64,000 nucleotides of DNA, from NCBI GenBank assembly GCA_964559575.1, contig CAZLGQ010000001.1, positions 1 through 64,000 on the forward strand. The letters are read 5' to 3'. A program made the translations under genes and the position numbers. Origin of the DNA: SKVL01 sp964559575. GTDB taxonomy: Bacteria > Patescibacteriota > Minisyncoccia > Phycocordibacterales > CSBR16-193. Shown piece by piece: positions 43,669-53,479 of this stretch. How positions within the stretch are numbered: position 1 is the stretch's first letter; every line of letters begins with the position of its first letter. The notes below the pieces were generated by a model. The model was not told the DNA's origin, did no database searches, and saw nothing but the letters and a program-made list of their open reading frames with translations.

Positions 43669-44805
43669 TCACTTTCCACACATGTCTTGTATCAAACGGA
43701 CATATTGTGAAACAACTTTGTCCGAAAAATACTTTTCATGCATGAATTCATTCGGTTTATGAGCCTGTTGAATGGATCCGGGTCCGTATATCACTGATTC
43801 AATACCGGCGGAGTTAAAAACACCCCCTTCAGTATTAAAAGAAGTTGACGCCGATGTCTTACCGGATACCTTTTCAACGCTCTTAACAAGCGACGATCCA
43901 GTGTCCGTTTCCATCGGAGGAGTTGGAGTTCTTCCAAAACTCACCTTAACTTCCAAACCGTCATCGATACCCTCGTTAACGGAAATGAAGTCAGAAAAAG
44001 CTCGAAAGACATCATCAACATCCTGACCTGGGATTGGTCTGATATCAAGCTCAATACGACAGTAGTCCGCTATGATGTTCTTAGCGGAGTTATCTCCGGT
44101 CGTAACGACACCAACATTGAGAGTTGGATAAGTCGGGTCAAACCGAGGATCAGAAATGACCTCTAGATGCCTCTTGAAGTCATTTATCTTCCGAAGAACC
44201 AAAGGGAGAGCTGTTTGCACAACGTTCAATCCCTCATTGGGACGCGAACTGTGTACACGCTTACCCTTAAGTTCCACCTTGACATACATATACCCCTTGT
44301 GGAGAATGTACGACTCAAGCTCGGTAGGCTCTCCGATCAGAACCGTATCTGCGAATTTTCCTCTGTCGTTGATGAGCTTCTTAGCACCAACACAACCAAC
44401 CTCTTCATCACTCGTAAAAACAAGTCCGAAAGGCTTTTTGAGTTTGTGCTCTTGGATGTATGAAGCGGCCTTCATGGCTACTGCCAGAAAACCTTTCATG
44501 TCGCAAACCCCTCTGCCGAAGTACTTATTCCCCTTCTTGGTAAGAAAAAGAGGATCAGTACTCCAATTCCTGATATCGTAAGGAACGGTATCCATATGTC
44601 CTGACAAGGCGAAGTGAGTATCATGACCGCCCTTCTTGGCGATCATGTTTACCTTCTTTACGCCCTTTTGGATATAAGGGTACTGTTCAATAACGAAACC
44701 TTCGTCTTCCAAAAACTCACTGATGAAATCAGCGATGCTTCCGGTTTCCTTATTACTTACAGTGTCAAAGGAAATGAGTTTCTCAGCGATCTCGATCGTC
44801 TCCAT
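43669..44805 (-). CDS. argE: M20 deacylase, acetylornithine deacetylase-like
   Basis: About 378 residues from the ATG at 44805, chosen for its strong SD (GAGGAGAGGAT). GHMDTVPYD and GRGVCDMKGFLA are the zinc-site segments, and FTSDEEVGCVGAKKL holds the catalytic Glu. The closest familiar family is ArgE, which removes acetyl from acetylornithine. It is coupled with an ArgA-like gene, which strengthens this reading. The codon and base use differs from AT-rich neighbours. Other arginine genes are not in the window. Confidence 0.8.
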   Translation of the reverse strand: METIEIAEKLISFDTVSNKETGSIADFISEFLEDEGFVIEQYPYIQKGVKKVNMIAKKGGHDTHFALSGHMDTVPYDIRNWSTDPLFLTKKGNKYFGRGVCDMKGFLAVAMKAASYIQEHKLKKPFGLVFTSDEEVGCVGAKKLINDRGKFADTVLIGEPTELESYILHKGYMYVKVELKGKRVHSSRPNEGLNVVQTALPLVLRKINDFKRHLEVISDPRFDPTYPTLNVGVVTTGDNSAKNIIADYCRIELDIRPIPGQDVDDVFRAFSDFISVNEGIDDGLEVKVSFGRTPTPPMETDTGSSLVKSVEKVSGKTSASTSFNTEGGVFNSAGIESVIYGPGSIQQAHKPNEFMHEKYFSDKVVSQYVRLIQDMCGK

Positions 44806-44922
44806 GGCTATCCTCTCCTCTACTCTCGGGCCAGAATTTTTATTTGACAAAGAACTAACTATAAGTCCAATCAAAAAAATACCACTTTATAGAAAAAAAA
44901 GTCAAAACAATTTTACTAAAAA

Positions 44923-45651
44923 TTACTTTAAATAAGCTTTTATTAAAACCTCTTCTCCAGCAATTGAAATAGTATCAAATAAAGATAATGGAGAAATATC
45001 TTCTTTTTTTATAGCAATAGGTAACTCGGTACAACCAAGAACCACAGCTTCTGCTCCTTCAGAAACCATTCTATCTATTATTTTTTTTAACAAGATAACC
45101 TCCTTCTCTCCATTAGAACCAGACATTACGGTTAATATTATATTATTTATTATCTCTTGCTCTTTATCTGTAGATAAAACAGGTTCAATTCCTTTACTTA
45201 TCGCCATATTTTCATACAGCTTTAAATTTTTAGTACTTTCAGAATTTAATATTGCCACTTTTTTAAAACCTTCATTCAAAACCTGATCAATGGTTTTTTC
45301 AATTAAATTAACTATAGGAACATTAATTGAATTTTGCATATCTTCATAAAAATAATAAACAGTATTACAAGCAATTACTATAAAATCACTACCGGCATTT
45401 TCCAATTTTTTTAAACCTTCTATAAGTTGTTTTTTAACCAGATCTTTATCAACAAAACCGGTTTCATCAAAACCTTTTAATGGTAAATTATATATAAGAA
45501 TCGGTGGATAATCACTGTCCTGTTGAGCACCATAAACATCTTGCGCTATCTTAACTATTCTTTGATAAATACAGACACTTGCCTCGGGACCAATACCACC
45601 TAAAACACCTAAAGTCTTACCATTAACTTTATACTCAAACTTTTTGGACAT
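44923..45651 (-). CDS. Aspartate/glutamate racemase family protein
   Basis: A 242-residue two-domain protein. The first catalytic cysteine is in IVIACNTVYYF and the second in VVLGCTELPIAI. LGGIGPEASVCIYQRIV is the family N-terminus. It would supply D-Asp or D-Glu, for the wall or for special peptides. It is AT-rich and next to the higher-GC arg-like pair; its own stop is 118 bases from the argE start. Confidence 0.9.
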   Translation of the reverse strand: MSKKFEYKVNGKTLGVLGGIGPEASVCIYQRIVKIAQDVYGAQQDSDYPPILIYNLPLKGFDETGFVDKDLVKKQLIEGLKKLENAGSDFIVIACNTVYYFYEDMQNSINVPIVNLIEKTIDQVLNEGFKKVAILNSESTKNLKLYENMAISKGIEPVLSTDKEQEIINNIILTVMSGSNGEKEVILLKKIIDRMVSEGAEAVVLGCTELPIAIKKEDISPLSLFDTISIAGEEVLIKAYLK

Positions 45652-45682
45652 ATTATATATAAAAAATATTTAATATTAAAAA

Positions 45683-45892
45683 CTACTCCTCATTTAATTT
45701 TCTATCCCCTATAAGTTCATCTAAAACCTTTCTCTGAACCTCTCTACACTCATCACAAATAGTGCAATGAGTAAAAACAGCATTCCTTTCAAAGGGAGTT
45801 AGTTCTCTTTCTCTTTCTTTTTCTATTAATCTTAAAACTTCTTCACAAGAAAGGTTGCCCCAAGGTCCTTTTTTATTTTTATTTTTTTCCAT
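45683..45892 (-). CDS. Small zinc-finger (anti-sigma-like) protein
   Basis: A 69-residue protein with HCTICDEC in the second half, an HxxxCxxC-type zinc site like that of small anti-sigma (ZAS-like) proteins. The first half is helical. No membrane segment follows. It is upstream of the racemase gene by 31 bases and may share its transcript. The assignment is tentative. Confidence 0.55.
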   Translation of the reverse strand: MEKNKNKKGPWGNLSCEEVLRLIEKERERELTPFERNAVFTHCTICDECREVQRKVLDELIGDRKLNEE

Positions 45893-45924
45893 AAATAATA
45901 TATAACAGATAATAATTTAAAATA

Positions 45925-47151
45925 CTAATTTTGATCATCTTCTTGTTCTACAAAAACATACATAGTTCCCAGATCTTTTTTTCTTCCCATAAAAGTACTT
46001 ATTTCCTGAATATCACTTGCTATTTTTTTTGTATTTTTATCAATATTTTTTTTATTTAAAACATCTTCCTCACTAACACCTCCAAAAGTAAAAGATCTTT
46101 CCGAAACTGGTTCACAACTAAAAATAATCGCAGAAGAATTTTTCCCCGTAACGCTTTCTGTATTATTTAAATGTATTTCTGTATCTTCCACTACTTTACT
46201 ATCCAAACCTTCAAAATCCTCTCCATCAAATGGAAGATCTTTTAACAGATCATTTAACTTTAAACCACTATCATCAACTTCTTTATAAGTGTCTTTAAGT
46301 TTATGTCTTGTTTTTACCTGAATACCATAAACAGAAGATTCTAAATTAGAGCCGAATTCCACAAGATCATTTAAGGAAAAATCTTTATAAAAAAACTCTT
46401 CTATTTCTTCTTTTTTTTCTTCATTAGTATCTGGATCAATAGAAATTAGATCAATTTCATTTTCCGCATCCATTCTAGGCGGAGGAAAATAAGCTTTTTT
46501 TCCCATTGATTCAATGTGACTATATGCATCAGCAAGACTTACAACTCCTCGTTTAAATGATTCATAATCTTCTTCCGAACCAAAAGCTCTCCTACCATAA
46601 GAATCAAGTTTTCCTTCAATGTTTTCTAAGTTATCAAAATGTCTTAGATAATACTGAGCCATAAACTGTTGTAAAGCTGCATTTTCAGTATTTCGTTTAA
46701 GTGAATCAATACTCTTTTTCTTTTCTAGGCCCTTTCTATTTGCATAAAAAGATAAAAGAGTATGACCTTCAAAAAATTTAGCTGTTTTTTGAGATTCTTC
46801 TATAATAGTTTCTTTCTCCTCTTCTGATAAATAACTTGCAAAATCCAGCATCTCAACTAAAGTTTTATGAAGAGATATATAATCAAGAGCTGATCTTCTG
46901 GCAAAAAGGTCCACCATTCTTAGTCTCTCATGAGAACTAACAGACTCTAAAGAATCATCAAAAGCACGCTTAGTTACTGTTTCCATTTCATTAAAACGAG
47001 TTTTTATTTCTTTTACTATATCTTCAGCTTTCGGCTCTTTTTCCAAAAGTGTTAAAAATCTATCAATAGATTCATCTTCAAAAAAATTATCTTCAACAGA
47101 TTCTTTATTATTTATTTCTTTTTTAGAAAACTGCTTTTCAAATGATTCCAT
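45925..47151 (-). CDS. Hypothetical helical protein, 408 aa
   Basis: No domain is recognised. It is strongly charged and helical in the first 240 residues (KEPKAEDIVKEIKTR, LDSYGRRAFGSEEDY). The C-terminal half is more strand-like, with NNTESVTGKNSSAIIFSCEPVSE. No signal peptide or membrane segment is visible. Its start lies just after the terminator at 47169, so it has its own promoter. It could be CPR-specific. Confidence 0.6.
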   Translation of the reverse strand: MESFEKQFSKKEINNKESVEDNFFEDESIDRFLTLLEKEPKAEDIVKEIKTRFNEMETVTKRAFDDSLESVSSHERLRMVDLFARRSALDYISLHKTLVEMLDFASYLSEEEKETIIEESQKTAKFFEGHTLLSFYANRKGLEKKKSIDSLKRNTENAALQQFMAQYYLRHFDNLENIEGKLDSYGRRAFGSEEDYESFKRGVVSLADAYSHIESMGKKAYFPPPRMDAENEIDLISIDPDTNEEKKEEIEEFFYKDFSLNDLVEFGSNLESSVYGIQVKTRHKLKDTYKEVDDSGLKLNDLLKDLPFDGEDFEGLDSKVVEDTEIHLNNTESVTGKNSSAIIFSCEPVSERSFTFGGVSEEDVLNKKNIDKNTKKIASDIQEISTFMGRKKDLGTMYVFVEQEDDQN

Positions 47152-47168
47152 AGATGTAAGTATAACAA

Positions 47169-47200
47169 AAAACAGCCCTTATTAAAGTAAGAGCTGTTTT
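47169..47200 (-). terminator. Terminator of PG-binding gene
   Basis: AAAACAGC pairs with GCTGTTTT, with an inner CTTA/TAAG pair. T-rich sequence follows on both strands. It lies 20 bases downstream of the peptidoglycan-binding gene's stop. Confidence 0.75.
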
Positions 47201-47219
47201 ATTTTAAATAAATATTATT

Positions 47220-47879
47220 TTACTCTTCATCCTCACCATTTTCTTCTTCCTTTTCTCCATTTTCCTCCTCTTCTTCTTCACTTTCTACAACTCCACCACT
47301 TACACAAGTAGCGTGTTCTATTTTTCCTCTCGTCTTAGGTCCCACCTGACCATAACCGGTCTCTCTAGGAGATCCACCAGAAACTATATCCTCAGAAGCT
47401 TGATAACTCTGAACTGCTTCTTCGGTAACAGAACCAAAATATCCGGTTATTTCAGGATATTCAAAAAAACCTTTTTCTTTTAGATAAGTTTGTAACTCTT
47501 CAACATCTTCTCCGGAATCTCCATGTCTCAATACACGAGTTATACGAAGACAGGCCATAACCTGTTTAGCTCTATCACTGGCAGCTTCAGGAAGTTCAGG
47601 TTTTTCTGTTCTTGACCTTTTTTCTTTATCATCATCCTCAGACTCTTCTTTATCTGACTCTTCCTCAGTAGATGTATCATTTTTACCCTCAAGAGTATTT
47701 CTAACTGTTTCTATAGTATCTTCATCTACATCAAAAGATACCAAAAGATCCACCACCGACTCAATTTGATCTTCAGTTAAACCTGACTCTTCTTTATCTA
47801 CTTCTTCTTCAGCAGAAACACCAACTGCCATAATAGCAAATACCATTATGGAGACACTAAAAAATCTTAATTTATTCAT
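47220..47879 (-). CDS. Secreted peptidoglycan-binding protein
   Basis: A 219-residue protein with a signal peptide (MNKLRFFSVSIMVFAIMAVGVSAEE; cleavage likely after VSA). A charged acidic linker follows. A PG_binding_1 domain is seen at residues about 105-190 (LRHGDSGEDVEELQTYLKEKG ... VGPKTRGKI). The tail is almost pure Glu/Asp/Asn. It is probably exported and wall-associated. The family includes wall-lytic or surface anchors, but no catalytic domain is present. Confidence 0.85.
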   Translation of the reverse strand: MNKLRFFSVSIMVFAIMAVGVSAEEEVDKEESGLTEDQIESVVDLLVSFDVDEDTIETVRNTLEGKNDTSTEEESDKEESEDDDKEKRSRTEKPELPEAASDRAKQVMACLRITRVLRHGDSGEDVEELQTYLKEKGFFEYPEITGYFGSVTEEAVQSYQASEDIVSGGSPRETGYGQVGPKTRGKIEHATCVSGGVVESEEEEEENGEKEEENGEDEE

Positions 47880-48041
47880 AATAATTAATAACTTTTTAAA
47901 CTTATAATATTACTTATAATAAACCTAAAATAAATAAAAAAAAAATCAAAATATCCACAATTAATAAATTAATGCTTATTAAACCTTATTTAAAAGACGT
48001 ATAAAAATTAAAATAATATAAATAAAAACTTTTATTTATAT

Positions 48042-49478
48042 TTAAAAAACAATATCCCAATCTGTTGATTTAGGCGTATCTTGAATAGATATACCTTTAG
48101 ATATAAGTTCTTCTTTTACACCATCAGCACTTTTATAGTCTTTTTTATCTTTAAAAGAATTTCTGATCTTTATCTTTTCCTCAACATAAGAAGGATCCAC
48201 ACCTCTATCTTGAAGAACTTTATTTTTTACATTAGAAACGTAAACCGACGGATCCTCATTGAATAATCGAAATACTGATGATATTTCTTCAAAAGTTTTA
48301 AAAAAGAACGAAACTATAATCTCCTTCTGTTCAATAGAATAACTATTTGAATAAATGACCTTATTTAATTCTTTAAAAACTTCATTTACTTCTGAAAGCG
48401 CTTTTGGTGTATTAAAATTATCATTCATTGAATTACAAAATTTACTTTCAAAATTCAAAAAAACATCCGGTACTCCTTCTTCTTTTAAAATCTTTTTACT
48501 TTTTAAATCGGATGCTTTAAGAAGAGTACTATAAAAATAATAAACCCTTTTTCTGGCATTTAAAAATATTTCTTCAGAAAAATCTATACTTGACCCATAA
48601 CCATGAGTTAAAATCACATAACGTACCTCATCTGTAAAATATTTTTTTAATATATCCTTTACAGTCAAAAAATTACCTAAGCTCTTGCTCATTTTAGTTC
48701 CCTCGTACGTAACCATACCATTATGAAGCCAGTAATTAACAAACCTTTTTTCTTCAAAAGCTTCACTTTGAGTAATTTCATTTTCATGATGTGGAAATAT
48801 TAGATCAATACCTCCTCCGTGAATATCTATCTGATCTCCAAGATATTTTTTTATCATTGCCGAACACTCAATATGCCAACCAGGTCTCCCTTTAGACCAA
48901 GGAGATTCCCAATAAGGTTCCCCTTCTTTATGGGGCTTCCATAAAACAAAATCATTTTTTTCTTTTTTATTTAAAGATTCTTCTGTATTTACAAGATCTT
49001 CTTTTTTTCTGTTAGATAGTTTGCCGTACTCTGGAAATTTACTAATATCAAAAAAAACTTCACCTTCTACAACATAAGCATAACCTTTATCTATTAATCC
49101 TTGAATAAATTTAACAATATCATCCATACACTCAGTAACTTTGGGTTGGTATGTTGCATCTTTTACTTTTAAATATTTAAGATCTTTTAAACTTTCTTTA
49201 ATATAATACTCACTTATCTCATTACTCTTTTTTCCATCTCTGTTGGCTCTATCAATTATTTTGTCATCAACATCTGTAAAATTTCTTACATACCAAACCT
49301 TATATCCCAAATACTCAAAATAGGCCCTTATTACATCATAAACAATAGCCTGCTTTGCATGACCAATATGCATTTCATCATAAGGAGTAATTCCACATGA
49401 ATACATCTTAATTTCCTTTTTAATTATAGGTTTAAAATCTTCTTTTTTTCTGGTAAGTGAATTATATACTTTTATCAT
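48042..49478 (-). CDS. cysS: Cysteinyl-tRNA synthetase
   Basis: A 478-residue class I synthetase. MYSCGITPYDEMHIGHAKQ contains the zinc Cys and HIGH motif, and KMSKSLGNF the KMSKS loop. The HIECSAM and HHENEI segments are typical. The C-terminal helical anticodon region ends SKGISIQDTP. It charges tRNA-Cys in the cytoplasm. Upstream 160 bases are AT-rich and featureless. Confidence 0.96.
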   Translation of the reverse strand: MIKVYNSLTRKKEDFKPIIKKEIKMYSCGITPYDEMHIGHAKQAIVYDVIRAYFEYLGYKVWYVRNFTDVDDKIIDRANRDGKKSNEISEYYIKESLKDLKYLKVKDATYQPKVTECMDDIVKFIQGLIDKGYAYVVEGEVFFDISKFPEYGKLSNRKKEDLVNTEESLNKKEKNDFVLWKPHKEGEPYWESPWSKGRPGWHIECSAMIKKYLGDQIDIHGGGIDLIFPHHENEITQSEAFEEKRFVNYWLHNGMVTYEGTKMSKSLGNFLTVKDILKKYFTDEVRYVILTHGYGSSIDFSEEIFLNARKRVYYFYSTLLKASDLKSKKILKEEGVPDVFLNFESKFCNSMNDNFNTPKALSEVNEVFKELNKVIYSNSYSIEQKEIIVSFFFKTFEEISSVFRLFNEDPSVYVSNVKNKVLQDRGVDPSYVEEKIKIRNSFKDKKDYKSADGVKEELISKGISIQDTPKSTDWDIVF

Positions 49479-49619
49479 ATTAATATTTTACAACATTTTC
49501 TTTTATTACTCTATGATATTTTTTAAAAAATCCATACTACCCTTCTTTTAAAACCACAAAAATTAACGGTTATTCGTAATAAATGTTAAATTAAAATCAA
49601 TAAAATTAATTAAGTACCT

Positions 49620-50249
49620 ATGAGATATCAAATTATTACCTTAATTTCAATTACCTTTATTGTAATCGGAGGTCTGTTTTTCATTCAAAATATTGATACC
49701 AGATATTTATCTGAACACCAAAAAGACATTAACTTAAGTAGCGTTGAAAAAGAAATAAAAAAACTACCTCATAAATTAAATATTGAAAATAGAACAGTTG
49801 TTTTTGATAACCATACAGTAACCCCCACATCCAGAAAAGATTATAAAAAATTACCCTACAAAAAAGAAAGTAGTGATCAAAATGAATTTATAGAATCAAA
49901 AATTAAATTTAAAGAAAATGAAAGTCCAATAAAATTCATCGAAAGGTTTGTTAAAAAAAACATGCCTCCAAAAGAAAAGTTGGAAAAGCATGTTAAAAGA
50001 ATGTATAAACAAGATGTTTCTTTTTACAAAATAAAAAAAGACAAAACTGATCTTTACTCTGGAAAAGAAGGGCTTTTTGCCCAAGTTAGAATGATGGGAT
50101 TTCCGGATAAAAATATAGGAGGTAAAGAAAATAGATTTGATTTTATTAAAACAGAAAAAGGTTGGACACTGGTTTGGCAAGGAAAAAGAATATTCTGTCG
50201 AAGACCTAATGAGCATTTTTGGCAGCCTTCTAATAAAAAATGTCCTTAG
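49620..50249 (+). CDS. Membrane-anchored protein, paralog of 62773-63432
   Basis: A 209-residue protein with one N-terminal transmembrane helix (residues about 5-23) and a basic exported region. The C-terminus has the motif FCRRP...FWQPxxKxCP with two cysteines likely forming a disulfide. The same pattern, including IGGxExRxDFI, occurs in the 219-residue gene at 62773. I do not recognise the domain. It is convergent with trpS. Confidence 0.65.
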   Translation: MRYQIITLISITFIVIGGLFFIQNIDTRYLSEHQKDINLSSVEKEIKKLPHKLNIENRTVVFDNHTVTPTSRKDYKKLPYKKESSDQNEFIESKIKFKENESPIKFIERFVKKNMPPKEKLEKHVKRMYKQDVSFYKIKKDKTDLYSGKEGLFAQVRMMGFPDKNIGGKENRFDFIKTEKGWTLVWQGKRIFCRRPNEHFWQPSNKKCP

Positions 50250-50265
50250 TTATATAAAAACTATC

Positions 50266-51282
50266 TCAATTTACACCAAGAAGACTCTCAACTTTATTTA
50301 TCGTATCACGAGCTTGAGATGATGCTTTTTCTTCACCTGAACTTAAAACCTCTTTTACTTTTTTATCATCTATCTTTTTTCTTCTTTCTTGAAACTGATT
50401 AACAAAAGAGATCACAGCTTTAGAAACTGATCTTTTAAAATCAACCATTACCTTTTCTCCCTTTTCATGCCTTTTTAAAATTTCTTCTATTTCCCTTGAA
50501 GCTTCTGCTGAAATGATCTTAGTAAGAAAAGCTAAACTATCTATCTTTTCTGACCTCTCTCCCGGATTGGCGGTCTCGGCTCTTTTTATTTTTTTCTCTA
50601 TAGTTGCTTCACTATCGGTAAGAAATATAGCATCTTCCGGATAACTTTTTGACATCTTACCTTCACCTCTTAAGGCAAGAATATTAACCGGTTCAGCACG
50701 ATTCAAACACTCAGGTACCACAAACACATCTCCATATTTAGAATTAAAATCTTTAGCTAATTCTCTTGCTACTTCAACATGTGAAAATTGATCTTTTCCA
50801 ACCGGAACTAATTTTGCTCTTTGAAGCAAAATATCAGCAGCCATCATAATAGGATAACCGGCAAGTAAAGCACTTGCCTGTTCAGGATTTTGACCCCTTT
50901 TTAATTTATCTTTCAGTGTAGGTACCCTGATAAGACGAGAAATAGTAATATGTCTTTCAAGATATAACTTTAAAAGGGCTACTTCATAACGAAGAGCTTT
51001 TTGATCAAAAATAGTTACACTATCCGGATCTAGCCCTAAGGCTAAATAATCCTTAACTATAGCATTTACATTAGACATCACTTCCGAAGGCTCCTTATCG
51101 GTAAGACCGTGCATAGTTGCAACAAAAACAAAAGTTGGGTTTTTCTTCTTTTGTAACTCTAAAAAAGGAATTACTGATCCTACAAAATTAGCAATAGTTA
51201 AATTACCGGAAGGTCTTATTCCGGTAATTATCAACCCTTCTTCATCAGTTGATTCTTTTTGTTTATATGTATTCATGATCAT
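50266..51282 (-). CDS. trpS: Tryptophanyl-tRNA synthetase
   Basis: A 338-residue class I synthetase. The HIGH-type motif reads GNLTIANFVG, in which the first His is replaced by Thr; similar variants occur in CPR TrpRS. GKMSKSYPED is a normal KMSKS loop. The VPVGKDQFSHVEVARELA segment fits the family. The start could be the ATG at 51282 or the next at 51276. Confidence 0.93.
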   Translation of the reverse strand: MIMNTYKQKESTDEEGLIITGIRPSGNLTIANFVGSVIPFLELQKKKNPTFVFVATMHGLTDKEPSEVMSNVNAIVKDYLALGLDPDSVTIFDQKALRYEVALLKLYLERHITISRLIRVPTLKDKLKRGQNPEQASALLAGYPIMMAADILLQRAKLVPVGKDQFSHVEVARELAKDFNSKYGDVFVVPECLNRAEPVNILALRGEGKMSKSYPEDAIFLTDSEATIEKKIKRAETANPGERSEKIDSLAFLTKIISAEASREIEEILKRHEKGEKVMVDFKRSVSKAVISFVNQFQERRKKIDDKKVKEVLSSGEEKASSQARDTINKVESLLGVN

Positions 51283-51337
51283 TAAATTATATCAATTAAA
51301 TAGTAGTAAATAAATATTATCTATTTAAATTTAAAGT

Positions 51338-52546
51338 TTAGTTATATAAATTCCTCTTTTTCATTTTATAAACCTCTACATTTTTAAAAACTTCAAAGGG
51401 GAACTTTATCCCGACTTCATGTCCTTTTTTGGCGCTTTTAACTTCTTTATTTTCTATTTCCATACGAGAAACCTTTACCTTCTCTACTCCTATTCTGTCA
51501 TCAATAATAAAAATCTCTTCTCCTATCTTTAATTTATCGGATAGTCTTATAGAAGCTGTTTTAGCTTTTGGATAAACGTGAACAACTCTACCTAATAAAC
51601 TTTTATAATAATCAGACATAGAATTTTCAACCTCAGAAAAATCACTCGGTGTGGGTTTACCTAAATAAAAACCGGAAGAAAATCCTTTATTATAAACCAA
51701 CTGCAATTCCTTCATTAACTCAATAACTCTTTCTTTACTTATTTTATTATCAAGAGCTTCTCTGTAAACTCTTATTACAGTATCAACATATAACGGATCT
51801 CTGTTTCTTCCTTCTATTTTAAAAGCTTTTACTCCGGCTTTTTTTAATTTATCAATAAAGGGTAAGGTGCACAGATCTTTAGCTGACATAACTTTATTAT
51901 TCTCTAAATTAAGTTCATGTCCATATCTTTCATCTATGACCTTATAAGATCTTCTGCAAGGATGGAAACACTCACCTCTATTACCTGATCTGTTATGTAA
52001 AAATTGACTAATAAAGCATCTACCGGAAACCGAAACACACATGGCACCATGAATAAAAACCTCAATTTCCAAACCTTCAACTTTTGATATTTCTTTTATC
52101 TGATCAATATTAAGTTCTCTGGCTAAAACTATTCTTTTAGCACCATGTTTTTTATAAAACTCAGCCGTTTCTTTATTAGCAACAGAAGCTTGGGTTGATA
52201 TAAAAAAAGGAACTTTATACTTTTTACATAAATTAATTACTGCAAAATCCCAACATATGACCGCATCAACCTCTCCCGCTACTTTTTTCACTATAGATTC
52301 AAGCTTCTTTAATTCTTTATCATAAACAATAGTATTTAAAACCAAATATATTTTAGGTTTTCTTGGATAAGAATCGCATATCTCTCTTATCTTTTTTATA
52401 TCCGAAACACTAAAATTCTTCTTACCAGCTCTCATGGTAAAATCCTCAACACCAAAATAAACAGCATCGGCACCAGCCCTGCATGCTGTAATAAGAGAAG
52501 TAAAACTCCCTACAGGAGCCATCAATTCATAATTCTCTTTATTCAT
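51338..52546 (-). CDS. U32 family peptidase, tRNA/rRNA hydroxylation type
   Basis: A 402-residue YegQ/TrhP-like protein. It begins YELMAPVGSFTSLITACRAGADAVYFG and has RCFISQFLHNRSGNRGEC and FHPCRR with the conserved cysteines. TrhP with TrhO makes 5-hydroxyuridine at tRNA U34, and RlhA modifies 23S rRNA. Which target applies here is not decided by sequence alone. It adds to the U34-modification set in the window. Confidence 0.85.
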   Translation of the reverse strand: MNKENYELMAPVGSFTSLITACRAGADAVYFGVEDFTMRAGKKNFSVSDIKKIREICDSYPRKPKIYLVLNTIVYDKELKKLESIVKKVAGEVDAVICWDFAVINLCKKYKVPFFISTQASVANKETAEFYKKHGAKRIVLARELNIDQIKEISKVEGLEIEVFIHGAMCVSVSGRCFISQFLHNRSGNRGECFHPCRRSYKVIDERYGHELNLENNKVMSAKDLCTLPFIDKLKKAGVKAFKIEGRNRDPLYVDTVIRVYREALDNKISKERVIELMKELQLVYNKGFSSGFYLGKPTPSDFSEVENSMSDYYKSLLGRVVHVYPKAKTASIRLSDKLKIGEEIFIIDDRIGVEKVKVSRMEIENKEVKSAKKGHEVGIKFPFEVFKNVEVYKMKKRNLYN

Positions 52547-52626
52547 ATATAAATAATATTACACAGACAAAACAATAATTCAAAAAAAATTAGAAATATA
52601 CTTCCACTACAACTCAAACATCTATA

Positions 52627-53469
52627 TTAATCTCTAAGACGCTGTCCGGACAAACCAACAAACTCATAACCCCTCTCTTTTAATACTTTAACTCCTTCTT
52701 TTACTCCTTCAACTATATCACTCTCCGGATGATTCATATGTATTAAAATTATTGACCCCGGCCCGGCTCTACTGAACTCTTTCTTTATCTGTTCCTTACT
52801 AAAAGTAGCACCGGCATCTCCTGCTATATTAAATCCTGCTACATAAAGCCCCAACTCCTTTGCAATACCTGTACATACCTCATCATAATATGCGGTTCCT
52901 GAACGATAAAACTTAGGTCTTCTTCCAGTTATTTTTTCTATCTTTAAACTATTGTCCTCTATCTCTTCGATCACTTCTTTCACAGACTTCGTACCTTTAG
53001 CTCCGTAAGCATACTCACCGTTTACCGAGCACGGCTTATGATTTAATCCGTGGTTCTCAATAGTAAAAAGATCATTTTCAGATAATTCCTCCGTCACTTC
53101 AGGAAACTTATCAAGCCAAAGACCGGAAGCAAATATAGTAGCGGGAATCCCTTCTTCCATTAAATATTTAAGAAGATCTTCATCATATTTTTTTTCACAC
53201 GCATCTAATGTAAGAGCGATCTTTTTTTCTTCCGTATCTAGTCTGTTGTACACTCCACTTACTTTTTCTCCCCATTCCTTCGGTTTTATTCCTTGAAATT
53301 TACTCTCTAAATCACCCAATACATCATCTTTTTCTTCTAAAGCAGATTCAACACTATCCTCTTTATCAATAACCACAACCTCCTTATTGGTTTCTCTCAT
53401 AAAAAGAAAAAAACCAACGATAAAAACCCCGACCAAAACAACAATGATCAATGGTCTTGTATTTAGCAT
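52627..53469 (-). CDS. Membrane-anchored polysaccharide deacetylase
   Basis: A 280-residue protein with one N-terminal transmembrane helix (residues about 6-24) and a NodB-like deacetylase domain. IALTLDACEK holds the metal/catalytic Asp, ENHGLNH the zinc His pair, and YRSGTAYYD the third motif (RxG). It probably deacetylates peptidoglycan or a surface glycan outside the membrane. It is 10 bases downstream of the arginine decarboxylase gene. Confidence 0.85.
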   Translation of the reverse strand: MLNTRPLIIVVLVGVFIVGFFLFMRETNKEVVVIDKEDSVESALEEKDDVLGDLESKFQGIKPKEWGEKVSGVYNRLDTEEKKIALTLDACEKKYDEDLLKYLMEEGIPATIFASGLWLDKFPEVTEELSENDLFTIENHGLNHKPCSVNGEYAYGAKGTKSVKEVIEEIEDNSLKIEKITGRRPKFYRSGTAYYDEVCTGIAKELGLYVAGFNIAGDAGATFSKEQIKKEFSRAGPGSIILIHMNHPESDIVEGVKEGVKVLKERGYEFVGLSGQRLRD

Positions 53470-53479
53470 ATTCTAAATA

